Source of the DNA: Cryptomeria japonica
Taxonomy: Eukaryota; Streptophyta; Pinopsida; Cupressales; Cupressaceae
Reading direction: 5' to 3'
Assembly: GCF_030272615.1 (NCBI RefSeq)
Contig: NC_081408.1
Span: 404,045,389 to 404,109,388, forward strand
DNA length: 64,000 bases
Shown: piece after piece, positions 45,054 to 58,000 of the stretch
Numbering within the stretch: the stretch's first letter is position 1
Layout of the letters: every line of letters begins with the position of its first letter
Program-made: the position numbers and the translations under genes
Notes under the pieces: generated by a model
What the model saw: only the letters and a program-made list of their open reading frames with translations
Databases searched by the model: none
Told to the model about the DNA's origin: nothing

Positions 45054-46815
45054 TGCAAGTTGTAAAACACAACACTTCAATTAAGTCATTGCATGCATGG
45101 TTAGATAGATATAATCATGAATATGAAAACCATAACAAATCGACCTATTTCCTTCTTAAAGATGCGAGTATAGACTTGCTCTTGGATTTGTATAAGCAAT
45201 ACCGGTGACTAGACTACACCAAGATGAAGGATTTAATCTATATGAGCACAAGAATAAGCTAAATGTATGCAATATTAAGCTAGATATGAAAAATTAAGCT
45301 AGATGAATGAATATTAAGCTATATGAATTCAAGCAATAATGATTAAACTAAGTATGCAAAGAGCTAAACTAAGATGCAATAATCTCAAAGCACAATATCT
45401 TCAATGACTCCAGAGCAAAAACTGCATAATAACAATAAATCTCCAGGGTGTTTTGAATGAGGGATGAAGGCTAAATTTATAGAGATTCAAAAGAGAGACT
45501 AACGATCAAGATTGATTAGCAATGAGCGGTTAAGATTCCTCAAGAAAAAGCACAATTCAGGATAATTGAAATAATCGAGAGATCAGATTAAGTTAATCTT
45601 GAGATAGATTCCAATTATAGCTTGATTGAATGCATTCAAATTATAAGTCTGAGTTTGCATTGGAGATAAAATTTAGTTGATTCCATGCACTTGAGATAAA
45701 AATAGGTGATTCCATGCACTTTCCTTTAATTTGCTCAAGATTTTTTTTTAAAAAAGGGTCTTTTCAATGCAACTAGACCTCTTTCCTCAAAAGCTTTGAG
45801 TTTTAATTTTAGAGAAAATGATTAATTCAATTTAATTTCTTTTCTTATTTTTCAGGTCATCTCAATTTTTAAAAAAAAGAAATATCTTAAGTTTGATTTC
45901 TTCTCTCAATTTAATTATTTTCTTTTGTTTTCAATTTAACTCTTTCTTTCGCAGATTAATTCCTCTTTTTGTGATAAATCTCTTTTTGTAAAATAATTCC
46001 TTTTTTATGATTAAATGGCAAATTTATTTATTAATTAAATATGCTAGGATATTTAATTAAATAAATAGGATAATTGATCAAAATTATTTACTTGGAATGA
46101 TTTAATTGGTTAAATAAAAATTTAATTAATATAGAGTGATTAACTTGCCATGTAACATTAATGATTGAGAATTAATTAATTAAGTGCTCGAGGTTGATTT
46201 AATTGCCTTTGGTTAGGACCTTGGTGATGTTGTCAAGATTAGGGGCACATGGTTTAGGTGACCATTTTTAGGGTACTACATTTGCCCCTTCTTTGAATTA
46301 ATATGCGAGCAACACATTGGTTCAAAGAATAGTTGATGTCAAATAGAAATCAGTTCTGAACTTGATGGATCACAAACTGATGAAGAGCGAGATGTTCAGC
46401 TTGATTTGAAGTGATGAAACTGAATAGATTGATTAAAGTGATACCGATCCTAAACTTGATTGAACTAGGACCGATAAAGAGAGAGATACCGTTCTTGAAC
46501 TTGATTGATCAAGAAACGAGCATTGATCTAGAACTTGATTGAACTAGATTGAGCGAGAGAAGCATCTAATTCTGAACTTGATTGAATAAGATTTGATTGA
46601 GCGAAAGATAAAACCGATTCCAAACTTGATTGAACAAGAACCGATTAGCAAGAGAAAGTGTCAAGATTGATTTTGATGTGATGAAACTGAACATCGATTT
46701 AAAGATCGATTCAGATAAGGAAAAAAAATTAATATGCCCCTGGAGATTGCTTTATTTGACATCGAAGAATCTCAACTTGATACGACGTGATTTAGTTAAG
46801 ATGCCCCTAGTAACA
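45054..46815. mobile_element. LTR-like copy B, 1.76 kb
   Basis: It begins tgcaagttgtaaaacacaac and ends gatgcccctagtaaca (TG...CA termini). It is separated from copy A by only 27 bp. It abuts the region holding the PMD gene, and further right the minus-strand gypsy element, for which it may be the 3' LTR (inference). No clear polypurine tract or primer-binding site is visible beside it. Confidence 0.75.
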
Positions 46816-47926
46816 AAGTTTAATTGATTTTCTTTGTTTGAAAATATTTTTTGCTCGACTTTAGATGATGATTTGAAAAAATTTCTCAACTTTTGATGAT
46901 GATAATCACTGAAAAGGTGTATGAGTATGCCCCCTCGGGAGGAAATTCGAAAGATATCGAGGGTACAACGATTTTAGGCAATTTTTAGTGATGATAATTA
47001 TTTGAGCACAAAGATTCATGTTGAAGATTAAAAAGAGAATCGGAAATGAATTGAGAATTTTGAGATTTAAAATTGAGTGCAAAATGATTTGAAATTGACT
47101 TGAGGATGAAAGTGCTAAGAGGTCAACGTCGTGAAATTTTGACTAGAGAATTGATGTCAAATTTCGATTTCGATCCCGAAAATGGACTTAGGACAGTTGA
47201 TGTAGCTTAGGGTACAAGTTTTACGTCCATCAAAGCAAGTTTAAAAATTAGGGTTTGGGTTATATAAGGGGTTCAATGTGTCATTTTCAATTCATTGTTA
47301 CCTCTCAAAGTTAAAATTTGAAAAACCCTCCTGTGAAGAAAAATGACAATTCTGATTCAGGAGCATCGATTCGAGCACCAAAGATGACATAATCGACCAC
47401 AGAACTACGACCCAGCAATAAGTGATCAATCTTTAGCTTGTGCGTTTCTTAATTTTTTAATTTTTTTGTTGAATTTTTGCATTTTTTATTTCATTCAAAG
47501 TTGTTGTCATCGTTTTATCATGTGATTCGTGACCATTTATCGTACGAGTATCTGTCATTTTTTGTTTAGTTGTATGGACATATAGGGTTTGTCATCTGGT
47601 GTTATCCCATGAATCATTTGATAGTGTTCTTATAAGACCATTTAGTCATGCTAGAGGATATAGTTTGTCATATGAGAATGTTTACTCATGCGGGGTGTAA
47701 TATTTGCTTGTATGAGTTTCTGCTTGTCAATGGAAACTCGTATTAAAAAACAAGCATTTTTTAGAATATAAACAACAATTTTTTATTTTGAATGTTGTAT
47801 ATTTGGATTCGTGAGCATGTTTAACATATTTTTAGAGGAAATTTGATCACGTGCTGATAATTTGTATGTTCAATTTTGCAGATTCGGTTGCCGGATATTC
47901 AGTTTTAGTGTACATTCTTGTGGACG
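46816..47926 (+). other. Upstream region of the PMD gene
   Basis: Non-coding. A TATA box candidate lies at 47261. A short open frame starts at the ATG 47342 (MTILIQEHRFEHQR then TGA). A splice-acceptor-like caattttgcag precedes 47881, so an intron in the 5' leader is possible. Confidence 0.45.
47261..47269 (+). promoter_or_regulatory. TATA-box candidate (tatataagg)
   Basis: TATATAAGG lies about 670 bp before the PMD start and 81 bp before the first upstream ATG at 47342. Its position fits a plus-strand promoter for the PMD gene. Confidence 0.4.
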
Positions 47927-49689
47927 ATGAGGCTTGTTCATGAGTTATCAGATGTAGAGAGAGCTCATATTGGTTGTGTGGATTAGGATACCTATTACAA
48001 ATGCTTGATATCCGTGTGAATCACGGTATGCTAACTGCTTTAGTCGAGCGTTTTCATTTGGAGCATAACACCTTTCATTTACCAGTTGGAGAGATGACCA
48101 TCACGTTGGAGGATATATATAGGATTTTGAGGATTTTGTTCACTGGAGACAAGGTTGATTATGATTCTACTCAACGACCAGGTGTTTTGGCATTGAGATG
48201 GATATTCCATGACGAGACTATTCTCGAACACGCTATTACGTGGGATGATTTGATGAGCAGATATGGCGCACAGTACCCTCTGGCTTGCATTTTGGCAGGT
48301 ATGATTGGTTGTTTTGTGATGCATGATAGAGGACAACGTGGATTTCTATGTGGTTGGGGCAGAATGCTTGAGAGGTTGCTGACTCATCCCATGAGATTAG
48401 GGTGGGGATCATGTTTACTTGCTCATATGTATCATGAGATGCACGAGATTGTGTATTGGGAGGGGAAGAGCATGGCAGCAAGTGTTTTAGTTTTATAGAT
48501 ATGGGCATGGGAGCACATCCCAGTATGCAGACCTATTGTAGATGATTCGCGGGAGGCGCACTAGCCTATTGTATGTCGTTATTCAGGTTATGTTACTCAG
48601 CACCACCTGGGCAAGATTGACTATTGGAGGAGGCAGTTGGATGACTTGATTGTTGTAGTATGGAGACCGTATAGGGGTCTAGAGCTATGGTACGATTGGA
48701 GAGCTCAGACGAAGGACATGTTCATGAATCAACCTCTCATTCGTAGATTAGTATCTATCATTGAGCAATTTGTAGTATCTAGGGTGATGAGACAATATGG
48801 GAGACCGCAAAGTATATCCCAGGAGTTCACAACCTATGCTCGATATGGGGAGGAGGAGAGACGAGGATGGGCACTGAGACTGTCATATGCGCTGAGCATG
48901 CAGGAGTTAGCGGGTTTATAGCCGCAGAGATAGGATTACTTAGAGGATGTAGCAGACACAGGAGCATTGCCCTAGTATAGAGATTGGTTTCAGAGATATC
49001 CTTTTCCTCGATTTACAGATTCGGGAGAGCATGCACCTCTTATAGAGGAGGTTGAGGATGATGCACCAGCACAGGCACAGGTACCAGGTCAGGTACAGGG
49101 ATGAGGGCAGGTACAGGGACATAGAGCAGATGTACCTAGGCGGGCAGGAGGTGATCCTAGTGCTAGTAGCAGCAGGGTACCAACGGGACTTAGACAGCGA
49201 CGGAGAGGGGAGGGTGGATCCTTAGGACCTGTTGGGGTTGAGGCTAGTAGTGCTAGGGCAGCAAAGGTTGGAGATGAGGAGGAGAGAGTGGCTCCTAGGT
49301 AGGTTAGGTAGCAAAGAGATGAGCAGGGAGGTGGAGAGGGAGATGTTGGGAGAGAGCAGGGAGTACCAAATGTAGTACGATCTTTGAGATCGAGGTTGAC
49401 AGGTTTGCAGTCACAGTTGATAGTGGCGCAGACATAGCTTGCAGAGTGAGACCGACATCTTGCAGAGGTCAGAGCAGAGTGTGATGCTCTTCAGCGAGAG
49501 GTTTTGCATCAGACGAGTCAATCAGCCTATTATATCGTAGCTTATAGTGTAGCGGTCCCAGTAGTGCAACAGGTTGTTCTATATTCTCAGTATATGGTTC
49601 AATCTGAGGGAGCTATGGCACCCAGACATGACGTCAGTCAGTAGGCAGCACCTCCTCCACCTAGCGATCAGGGAGAGGCAAAGAGCTAG
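47927..49689 (+). pseudogene. Plant mobile domain (PMD/MAIN-like) protein, decayed, antisense to gypsy
   Basis: The start ATG at 47927 reads MRLVHELSDVERAHIG, then a 1-nt loss near 47972 shifts to the frame CGLGYLLQMLDIRVNHGMLT. That is followed by ERFHLEHNTFHLPVGEMTIT, LEDIYRILRI and a tryptophan-rich core (WDDLMSRYGAQYPLACILAG), which are hallmarks of the PMD family. The frame then runs to 49689 through stops at 48496, 48562, 48919, 48931, 48973, 49102, 49300, 49309, 49435, 49447 and 49642. Nine of these eleven are TAG and two TGA, as expected from decay of CAG and CGA or TGG. The C-terminal part is Q/R/G-rich and low in complexity. PMD proteins occur in host genes (MAIN/MAIL) and as passengers of transposable elements; the surroundings favour the latter. 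Confidence 0.8.
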
Positions 49690-51400
49690 ACTTGTTATAT
49701 CTCCTAGATTTTGTTATATATCTCATTTTTGTAGCCCATACGATTCTTGCTCTGATGAGATTTTGTATATGACAGTTGATATCATTTGTACTCTGAGACA
49801 CTGAGATTATGATGATATATACAAGCTCTTGATTTGATTTCATTGTATTTGTGTTGATTGATTATGAGATGTCTTTCTATATCATTTATTCTATATGTAT
49901 GCATATCTTTTCAATATGGATGTATGTAATGCAGATGAATATTAATGTTTTTTTTATATATATCTTTTCTATATGCAAATAAATGATGAAAATGAGTAAC
50001 TAATAATGCAAACGTTTATTTTTCATGCAATAATATGAATGTAAATAAGTATATAATGAAATGTATGGATCTATGTAAGATGCTCATGTATGCAGATAAC
50101 ATCTCAATACACAAGTACTCGATCGGAGAAATGATGATAAAAAAGATACCACTTAGTTGAGAAATCACAACTGCTTCAGACTCTCATTCAATAGATAAAG
50201 AGCTCATTGTTATCATGCCGAAATCACTCAAAATCCATAAAATTTAGAATGAATGCAACCTAAACGTAGTCACTAGATTTGGTATGCTTAATTTTCATCA
50301 CTGAGTGTTTTACAAATACAACAAGCAAAACAGAGTCCCTTCTTTTTCGTATGCAATATTAATTAGCTTGTCCGCAATGACCCTTTTTTCATTCATATCC
50401 TTGGACAAATTACGCATGCATCTGTATTGCACATTAAAGAAATTCCCTCAAAATAGACAAAGAAGTGACTCCAACCTCCTCGTAGCATACAAATAAGGCG
50501 AGGCGAGGTATGTGTGGCGATTTCACTTTGATGTGAAGGCACTTATCACAAACACCCAGTTGATTAGATGTTTCTAGATCATCGGATTCATTCCTACAAG
50601 CAGAAAACAAAGAAAAGTATTATGCCCCCAATCCTTGCTCCTTTCAGTCAAGATAGACTTCCTCGAGTTACTCAAAGGGAATAATAATCAAAAACCAATT
50701 TAAAAAGATAACATGCAAATAAAATTTCAATCATATATCAAATAGTTTAAAGATTGTTTTCAGTAGTCTTGTTTTGCCTGTTTACTCAGTGATAAAACTC
50801 TTCAGTAGTTTGGAGACAGGTGATTGACTCAGATTGGATGACCTGATACTACTGACACAAAGATGACTTGGTTGATATTGCTTAGGACATATAAATTGAT
50901 CAGTCGATTACCCTAAGACTAGGACATTGATCGGTTTCAAGCCATGAGGGTTCCAAAAGAACCAGGATGTCACAAAAGTGACTAAAAGATATGTACAAGT
51001 GAAGAAAAAGATGCAGGAAAGCGGGAATGAAAAACGGGAAATGCCAAGTTTGCGTTGATAGATGGAGCGCTTGAGTACAAGAGGTGCCTGTTTACCAGGT
51101 TTTCACCTGCTTGGCAAAGATCCTTTCTCTTTTTTTACCAAGGTGCCTATTTACCAGGTTTTCACCAAGGCATTTGATTTTTTATTTTTTTTATTTTTTA
51201 TTTTTTTTATTTTTTTGAACTTTGTGATTTTTTAGCTATATAGTTTGCTCAAGTAGAGAATACTAAGTGAAGAATTTCTTCAAGTGGATGGTTTTGATCG
51301 GTTCGCGAAGTTGTTCTCCTTTTGGTGTTGAGAGTTGATAGGCATTAGAGCCAAAGACTGTAGTAATGATGTAGGGACCCAACTAGTTGGGTTCAAGCTT
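49690..51400. other. Gene-free segment between PMD and integrase
   Basis: Presumably the 3' non-coding part of the gypsy element (minus strand). It contains a T-rich low-complexity tract at 51177-51222. No coding frame of note. Confidence 0.5.
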
Positions 51401-51418
51401 CCCTTTGTTGTCTCGAAA

Positions 51419-52390
51419 CTATTGATTTTTAGGATTTTCTCTCAAAACAAGGTCACAAGCCTGAAATTCTCTTTGTCGAGCTTTATTGTTATAACATCTA
51501 GACATTCTCTTTTGGTAGGCTCTCAAATGATCAAACGCCATTTGTCGTCGTTCATCCAACAACTCAAGTTCTTGCAGTCTAGATATTTTGTAGTCTTCTT
51601 CAGTAACAAGACCTTGAAAAGAAACTCTTAAAGAAGATATTTCCACCTCAACAGGCAAGACTGCTTCAGACCCATACACCAAAGAAAAAGGTGTAGCCCC
51701 AATAGGTGTTCTGACACTTGTTCTATAAGTCCATAGTGCGGGATTGAGCTGCAGATGCTAATCCTTTCCAGATTTATTTACTGTTTTGTGTAAGATAGTT
51801 AGCAATTTTTTGTTAGATGCTTCAGCTTGTCCATTACCTTGAGGGTAGTATATGGATGACCAGTGCTATTTGATTTTGAACTTTTCATAGAGCTCATCTA
51901 GATCTTTGTTTTTGAACTGCCCTCCATTGTTAGTCACAATCGAAGAAGGTATCCCATATCTGCAAATGATATAGTTAAGGATGAATAGAGCTACTTGTTT
52001 ACCGGTTGCTTTGATTAGCGGAACCGCTTCAACCCACTTAGTGAAGTACTCAATGGCAGTTATAATAAACTTGTTTAAATTAGATGATGCAGGATATATT
52101 TGGCCAATGAGGTCAAATGCCCATTATTGAAAAGGTCAATGTGTGATGAAAGGTATGAGATCCCTTGCTGGAGCATGTATGAGGTTCCCATGTAGCTGAC
52201 ATTTCTCACAAGTTTTAGCAATTTTTATAGCATCTATCTCCATGTTTGGCTAGTAGTAGCCAACCCTTAGCAGTTTTTGAGCTAAAGTAAGATCGTTTGA
52301 ATGAGAACCACAAATACCTTCATGGACTTCGGATAATGCACGTTGGGACTCTTCAGTTTCTAGACACCTAAGCAAAGTACTATCCAAACT
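51419..52390 (-). pseudogene. Integrase of the gypsy element, catalytic Asp changed
   Basis: The zinc-binding part reads TLAQKLLRVGYYWPNMEIDA and KTCEKCQLHGNLIHAPA. The catalytic core has WAFDLIGQIYP (first D), then IVTNNGGQFKNKD where related elements have TDNGGQF, so the second catalytic Asp is Asn (GAC to AAC), and YYPQGNGQAEASNKK (E). A TAA precedes WAFD. The C-terminal part at 51682-51419 (MVYGSEAVLPVEVEISSLRV, ELLDERRQMAFDHLRAYQKR) is open. It is inactive. Confidence 0.88.
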
Positions 52391-53059
52391 TCACCTATAT
52401 AAATCGTTAGCGATGATGACATACCATGAAGCATTTCGAATAAGGTTTATTTTCTCATTATGGGTAAGATTAATAGGAATAATTTGGTCATGCAAGTAAG
52501 AGTAAATGTGGCTATAGCGAGATGAATCATGTCCAATAATATAACAGACCATCTGGGACTCATGAGAATCATAAGCAGGATAATGTAACTCTTTCACCAG
52601 GAATTCAAAGCGGAACTCGAATTCTTGTAGCTGTGGTATAGACGCCAAGGTAGCCATAGCATCAGCTGCTCTGTTTGCTGATCTGGGAATCTGTTGAAAT
52701 GATACAAATGTAAAGTATTTCTTGAGATCATCAACCATTCTCTTATAAGGCATCATTTTCTCATCCCGAGTTTGATATATATCATTGATTTGGTTGATAA
52801 TCAGCTGAGAGTCTTCATAGATGTATAACTCAACAACCTTCCATTCGATAGCCAGTTTGATACCATTTACCAAAGCTTCATATTCTGCAATATTGTTTAT
52901 GCATGGAAAGATAATTTTGTAAGCCTTTGGGATTGAATATCTTTTGAGGAGTGATAAAAAGTATTCCAGCACCAGAACCATGTTGAGTGAAAGACCCATC
53001 AAAGAACATTTTCCATGATCGCCGAGCAAGGTGCATGACGGATTCATCCAGAAATTCTA
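52391..53059 (-). pseudogene. Second (archaeal-like) RNase H of the gypsy element
   Basis: KMFFDGSFTQHGSGAGILFI carries the first catalytic aspartate. After a frameshift near 52950, IAEYEALVNGIKLAIEWKVV (glutamate) and LYIYEDSQLIINQIND (aspartate) follow, then FQQIPRSANRAADAMATLAS. The second RNase H is a feature of the Tat lineage. Confidence 0.82.
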
Positions 53060-53854
53060 TGTGCAAAGGTTGATTGTCTTCAAGTGGAGCATCAACAAGT
53101 TGATCTGCAATGACCTGTCCCTTGATAACTTTGCATTTTATATATTCAATATCAAATTCTGTAAGAACAATGACCCATTTAGCCAATCTTCCTATAAGTG
53201 TTGCTTTGCTGAGAAGGTATTTGAGCAGATCAATCTTAGCCACTAGCTTAATAGAATGTGCTAGCATGTAGTTTCTTAATTTTTGTGATGAAAAGACCAA
53301 TGCCAAACAAAATTTCTCTATGATAGTATAGTTCATCTCATAGGACACCAAGGTCCTGCTGATATAATATATAGCTCTTTCCTTTTTATTCTCATCCTGT
53401 TGTGCCAAGAGTGCCCCCCATGATGTATTTGTAGCTAATATGTAGAGAATCAAGGGCTTGCCTTGAATTGGTGGCATCAATATAGGTGGATTAGAAAGAT
53501 ATTCCTTGTTTTGTTTTAGATGTTGTTCACAACCTTCATTCCAGTTGTATTTGACTCCTTTTCGTAATGCCTTTATGAATGGTTGAGCCTTATCTGCTAA
53601 CTGAGAAATAAAGCATCTTATTGATTGGAGGCATCCTTGTAAAATTCTCAATTGATTGACATTCTTTGGAGGTGGCATTTCCATGATAGCCTTAAATTTT
53701 ATGGATCCACTTCAATTCCTTTCGTTGAAACAATATATCCTAGGAGCTTACCAGATGTAACCCCAAATGCACATTTCTTGGGATTTAATCTGAGTTTGAA
53801 TTTTTCCATCCTGTCTAATATTGGACCTAGTTTTGATAGATGTGTTGATCTTTT
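53060..53854 (-). pseudogene. RT thumb and first RNase H of the gypsy element
   Basis: Resumes at 53854 with KRSTHLSKLGPILDRMEKFK, LRLNPKKCAFGVTSGKLLGY, then MEMPPPKNVNQLRILQGCLQ. The RNase H core follows: LILYILATNTSWGALLAQQD, ERAIYYISRTL, EKFCLALVFSSQKLRNYMLA. A stop/frameshift near 53690 separates the thumb and RNase H frames. Confidence 0.85.
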
Positions 53855-54728
53855 GGGTACCTGCAAGAAGTTGTGTCCACTTTTTGGCCAAAAAGTGGAA
53901 GTTTTTTCCCATTTTTTCAATTTAATCCTGTTTGACCTAAAGATTTGAGGCACCTAAAGAATGAATCTTGAAAAAAAAATTGTACTAGAAAATGTAGTGC
54001 TCGAAGTCTACTTTCCAATTATGTAATTTTTTTTAATACCCAGATCTTAAAAATGAAGTTTGAATAGGCATTACTAAAACCTATAGTTTAAAAGTCACTT
54101 TTCAGGACCATACCATGGCCATTTACGACAAGCATAATTTGACCTAAATGAAATTATTTTTATAAATCCTTTTGGGAAAAGATCTATAACTTACTCACCT
54201 TTGATGAGAATATTTTTTAATAATTTTTTTCTGCATATTTTTTTTTTGTTAATTTTTTATTGGGCATAATCATTGTTTTGAAAAATTCTTGTGTATGGCA
54301 AGCATAATTTGACCTAAACTTAACATTTTTTTATTTTTTTTAAACTCTATAGAATTGTCTGTAGTTTGATGCCGAATAATTTTTTCTTCAAAAAACTTAG
54401 AGACAAAAAAGTTATCAAAAAACTAAAAAACCATGTTATTTCGCATTTATGGACCTCTTTCATTAGTAATTATTTTTAAAATAAAAATATTGATCCATTT
54501 TTTTAAAAATTACATATTTTGAATCTAGACAGTCTAAACTATAATGGGTTTTCATTGTTTCTGAAATTTTGGTGTTCAAATATATTTTTGAAGTCATTAT
54601 TTTATATGAAGATTGATTTGACCTTCAAGTTGCAGGTCAAACCAGGTCCAAGCCAAAGGGTCGTCTCTCCAAGCCATTTCCCAAGCCAAAATTGAAGCTA
54701 CAACCGAACCAAAGTTTCAAATTTTTAG

Positions 54729-54744
54729 AAACGAGATCTCGTTT
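54729..54744. repeat. Perfect 16-bp palindrome, left outer
   Basis: AAACGAGATCTCGTTT. Exact copy at 59518-59533, mirrored about the element centre. Confidence 0.97.
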
Positions 54745-54746
54745 AC

Positions 54747-54764
54747 GAAACGGGATCCCGTTTC
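54747..54764. repeat. Perfect 18-bp palindrome, left inner
   Basis: GAAACGGGATCCCGTTTC. Exact copy at 59472-59489. Two degraded versions (aaatgggatcctgtttc and aaatgggatcccatttc) follow at about 54797-54836. Confidence 0.97.
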
Positions 54765-55059
54765 ATTTTTTAAAATAATTAAAAACACATTTAGCAAATG
54801 GGATCCTGTTTCAAAAACAAAATGGGATCCCATTTCCTTTTTTTTTTTTTTTTTTTTTTTAAATAAACTATATATACATTTATTTTTTCTTTTTTTTTAA
54901 ATTTTTTTTTAAAAACAAACTATATATACATGAAATATAACATTTAAGTTTAAGTCACATTTCCCTTTGCCTTTTTCCTTTCTTATACTTTAAGTTATAT
55001 TTCATGTATATATTGGCAGGATGTTTGAGAGTGGTTTCAGATCTCTAGGAGTTATAATA

Positions 55060-58000
55060 CAGGTTCTAGATTTTAAAAGATCTTATAATTGTGACGTAAT
55101 AGGACCTATAATGTCATAATACAACCTATTATGTCATAATAGGTCCCATTATGACATTATAGGTCCTATTGTGTCATAATAGGTCCTATTGTGACATAAT
55201 ACAACCTATTAAGTCATAATAGGTCCTATTGTGACATAATACGACATATTAAGTCATAATAGGTCCTATTGTGACATAATACGATCTATTAAGTCAGAAT
55301 AGGTCCTATTGTGACATAATACGACCTATTAAGTCATAATTGGTCCTATTATGTCATACGACCCCTCAAAAGAACCTATTATGACATTATACCTCTTACT
55401 AGGATCTATTGTGACTTAAGACCCCTTAGTAGGACCTATTATGTCATAATAGGTCCTATAATGTCATAAGACCCCTTAAGAGGACATGTCATGTCATAAT
55501 AGGTCCTATTATGTCATAAGACCCCTTAAGAGAGCGTATTATGACATTATACCCCTTAGTAGGATCTATTGAAAGATATTATGTCATAATAGGACTGATT
55601 GTGACATAATAGGACCTATGATGACATAATAGGTCATATTATGTCATCATAGATCCTATTATGACATCATAGGTCATATTATGTCATAAAAGCCCTTAAG
55701 AGGACCTATTATGACTTTATACCCCTTCGTAGGACTTGTTAAGGGGTATTATGTCATTAAAGGACCTTTTGTGACATAATAGGACCTATAATGTCATAAT
55801 GTGACTTATTATGTCATAATAGGTCTCATTGTGACATAATAGGACCTATAATGTCATAATGTGACTTATTATGTCATAATAGGTCTCATTGTGACATAAT
55901 AGGTCCTTTTGAGTCATAATAGGTCCTATTATGTCATAAGACCCCTTAAGGGGACCTATTATGACACTATACCTCTTACTAGGACCCATTATGACATAAG
56001 ACCCCATAGTAGGACCTATTATGACATAATATAATCGATTATCACATAATAGGACTTATTATGTCATACATGTCCTATAATGTCATAAGACCCCTTAAGA
56101 GAACCCGTCATGTCATAATTGGTCCTATTATGTCATAAGACCCCTTAAGAGGACCCATTATAACATTATGCCCCTTAGTAGGACCTGTTAAAGGGTATAT
56201 GTCATAAAAGGAATAGGATCTATGATGATGTAATAGGTCTTATTATGTCATCGTAGGTCCTATTATGACATCATAAGTCATATTATGTCATAAAACCCCT
56301 TAAGAGGACCTATTATGACTTTATACCCCTTACTAGGACATTTGAAGGGGTATTATGTCACAATAGGACCTATTGCGACATAATATGACCTATTATGTCA
56401 TAATAGGTCTCATTGTGACATAATAGGTCTTTTTGTGTCATAATAGGTCATTTTGTGTCATAATAGGTCCTATTATGTCATAAGACCCCTTAAGAGGACC
56501 TATTATGACACTATACCTCTTACTAGGACCTATTATGACATAAGACCCTTGCGTAGGACCTATTATGACATAATAGGATCAATTATCACATAATAGGACC
56601 TATTATGTCATATAGGTCCTATAATGTCATAAGACCCCTTAAGAGAACCTGTCATGTCATAATTGGTCCTATTATGTCATAAGACCCCTTAAGAGGACCT
56701 ATTATGACACTATACCTCTTACTAGGACCTATTATGACATAAGACCCTTGCGTAGGACCTATTATGACATAATAGGATCGATTATCACATAATAGGACGT
56801 ATTATGTCATATAGGTCCTATAATGTCATAAGACCCCTTAAGAGAACCTGTCATGTCATAATTGGTCCTATTATGTCATAAGACCCCTTAAGAGGACCTA
56901 TTATAACATTATGCCCCTTAGTAGGACCTGTTAAAGGGTATTATGTCATAAAAAGACCAATAATGACATAATAGGATCTATGTTGATGTAATAGGTCCTA
57001 TTATGTCATCGTAGGTCCTATTATGACATCATAGGTCATATTATGTCATAAAACCCCTTAAGAAGACCTATTATGACTTTATACGTCTTACTAGGACATG
57101 TTAAGGGGTATAATGTCATAATAGGACCTATAATGTCATAATACGACCTATTATGTCATAAGACCCCTTAAGAGGATCTATTATGACATAAGACCCCTTA
57201 GTAGGACCTATTATCACACATGTAGAGAAAGATAAGTTGGTTGGAAGAGAGAGATGGTACGTTTAGAGAGAATTGAGGGGTATTATGTCATAACAGGACG
57301 TATTGTGACATAATAGGACCTATAATGTCATAATACGATCTATTATATCATAATAGGTCCTGTTGTGACATGATAGGTCTTGTTGTGACATAATAGGTCA
57401 TGTTATGTCATAATAGGTCCTATTGTGACATAATACGACCTATTATGTCATAATAGGTCCTATTGTGTCATAATAGGTCCTATTATGTCATAAGACCCCT
57501 CAAGAAGACCTATTATTGCATTATACCTCTTACTAGGACCTATTATAACATAAGACCCCTTAGTAGGACCTATTATGACATAATAAGATCGATTATCACA
57601 TAATATGACCTATTATGTCATAATAGGTCCTATTATGTCATAATGGGTCCTATTATGTCATAATTGGACCTATTGTGTCATAATAGGTCCTATTATGTCA
57701 TAATAGGACCTATTATGTCATAAGACCCCTTAAGAGGACCTATTATGACATTATACCTCTTACTAGGACCTATTATGACATAAGTCGGGCCTTAGTAGAA
57801 CATATTATGACATAATAGGTCATATAATGTCATAAGACCCCTTAAGAGAACCTGTCATGTCATAATAGGTCCTATTATGTCACAAGACCCCTTAAGAGGA
57901 CCTATTATGACATTATACCCTTTAGTATGACCCGTTGAAGGGTATTATGTCATAATAAGACTAATAATGACATAATAGGGTCTATGATGATGTAATAGGT

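Noticed and set aside
46816-46840. Primer-binding site or polypurine tract beside LTR copy B.
   Set aside because: aagtttaattgattttc has neither a TGG start nor a purine run, so element orientation could not be settled from it.
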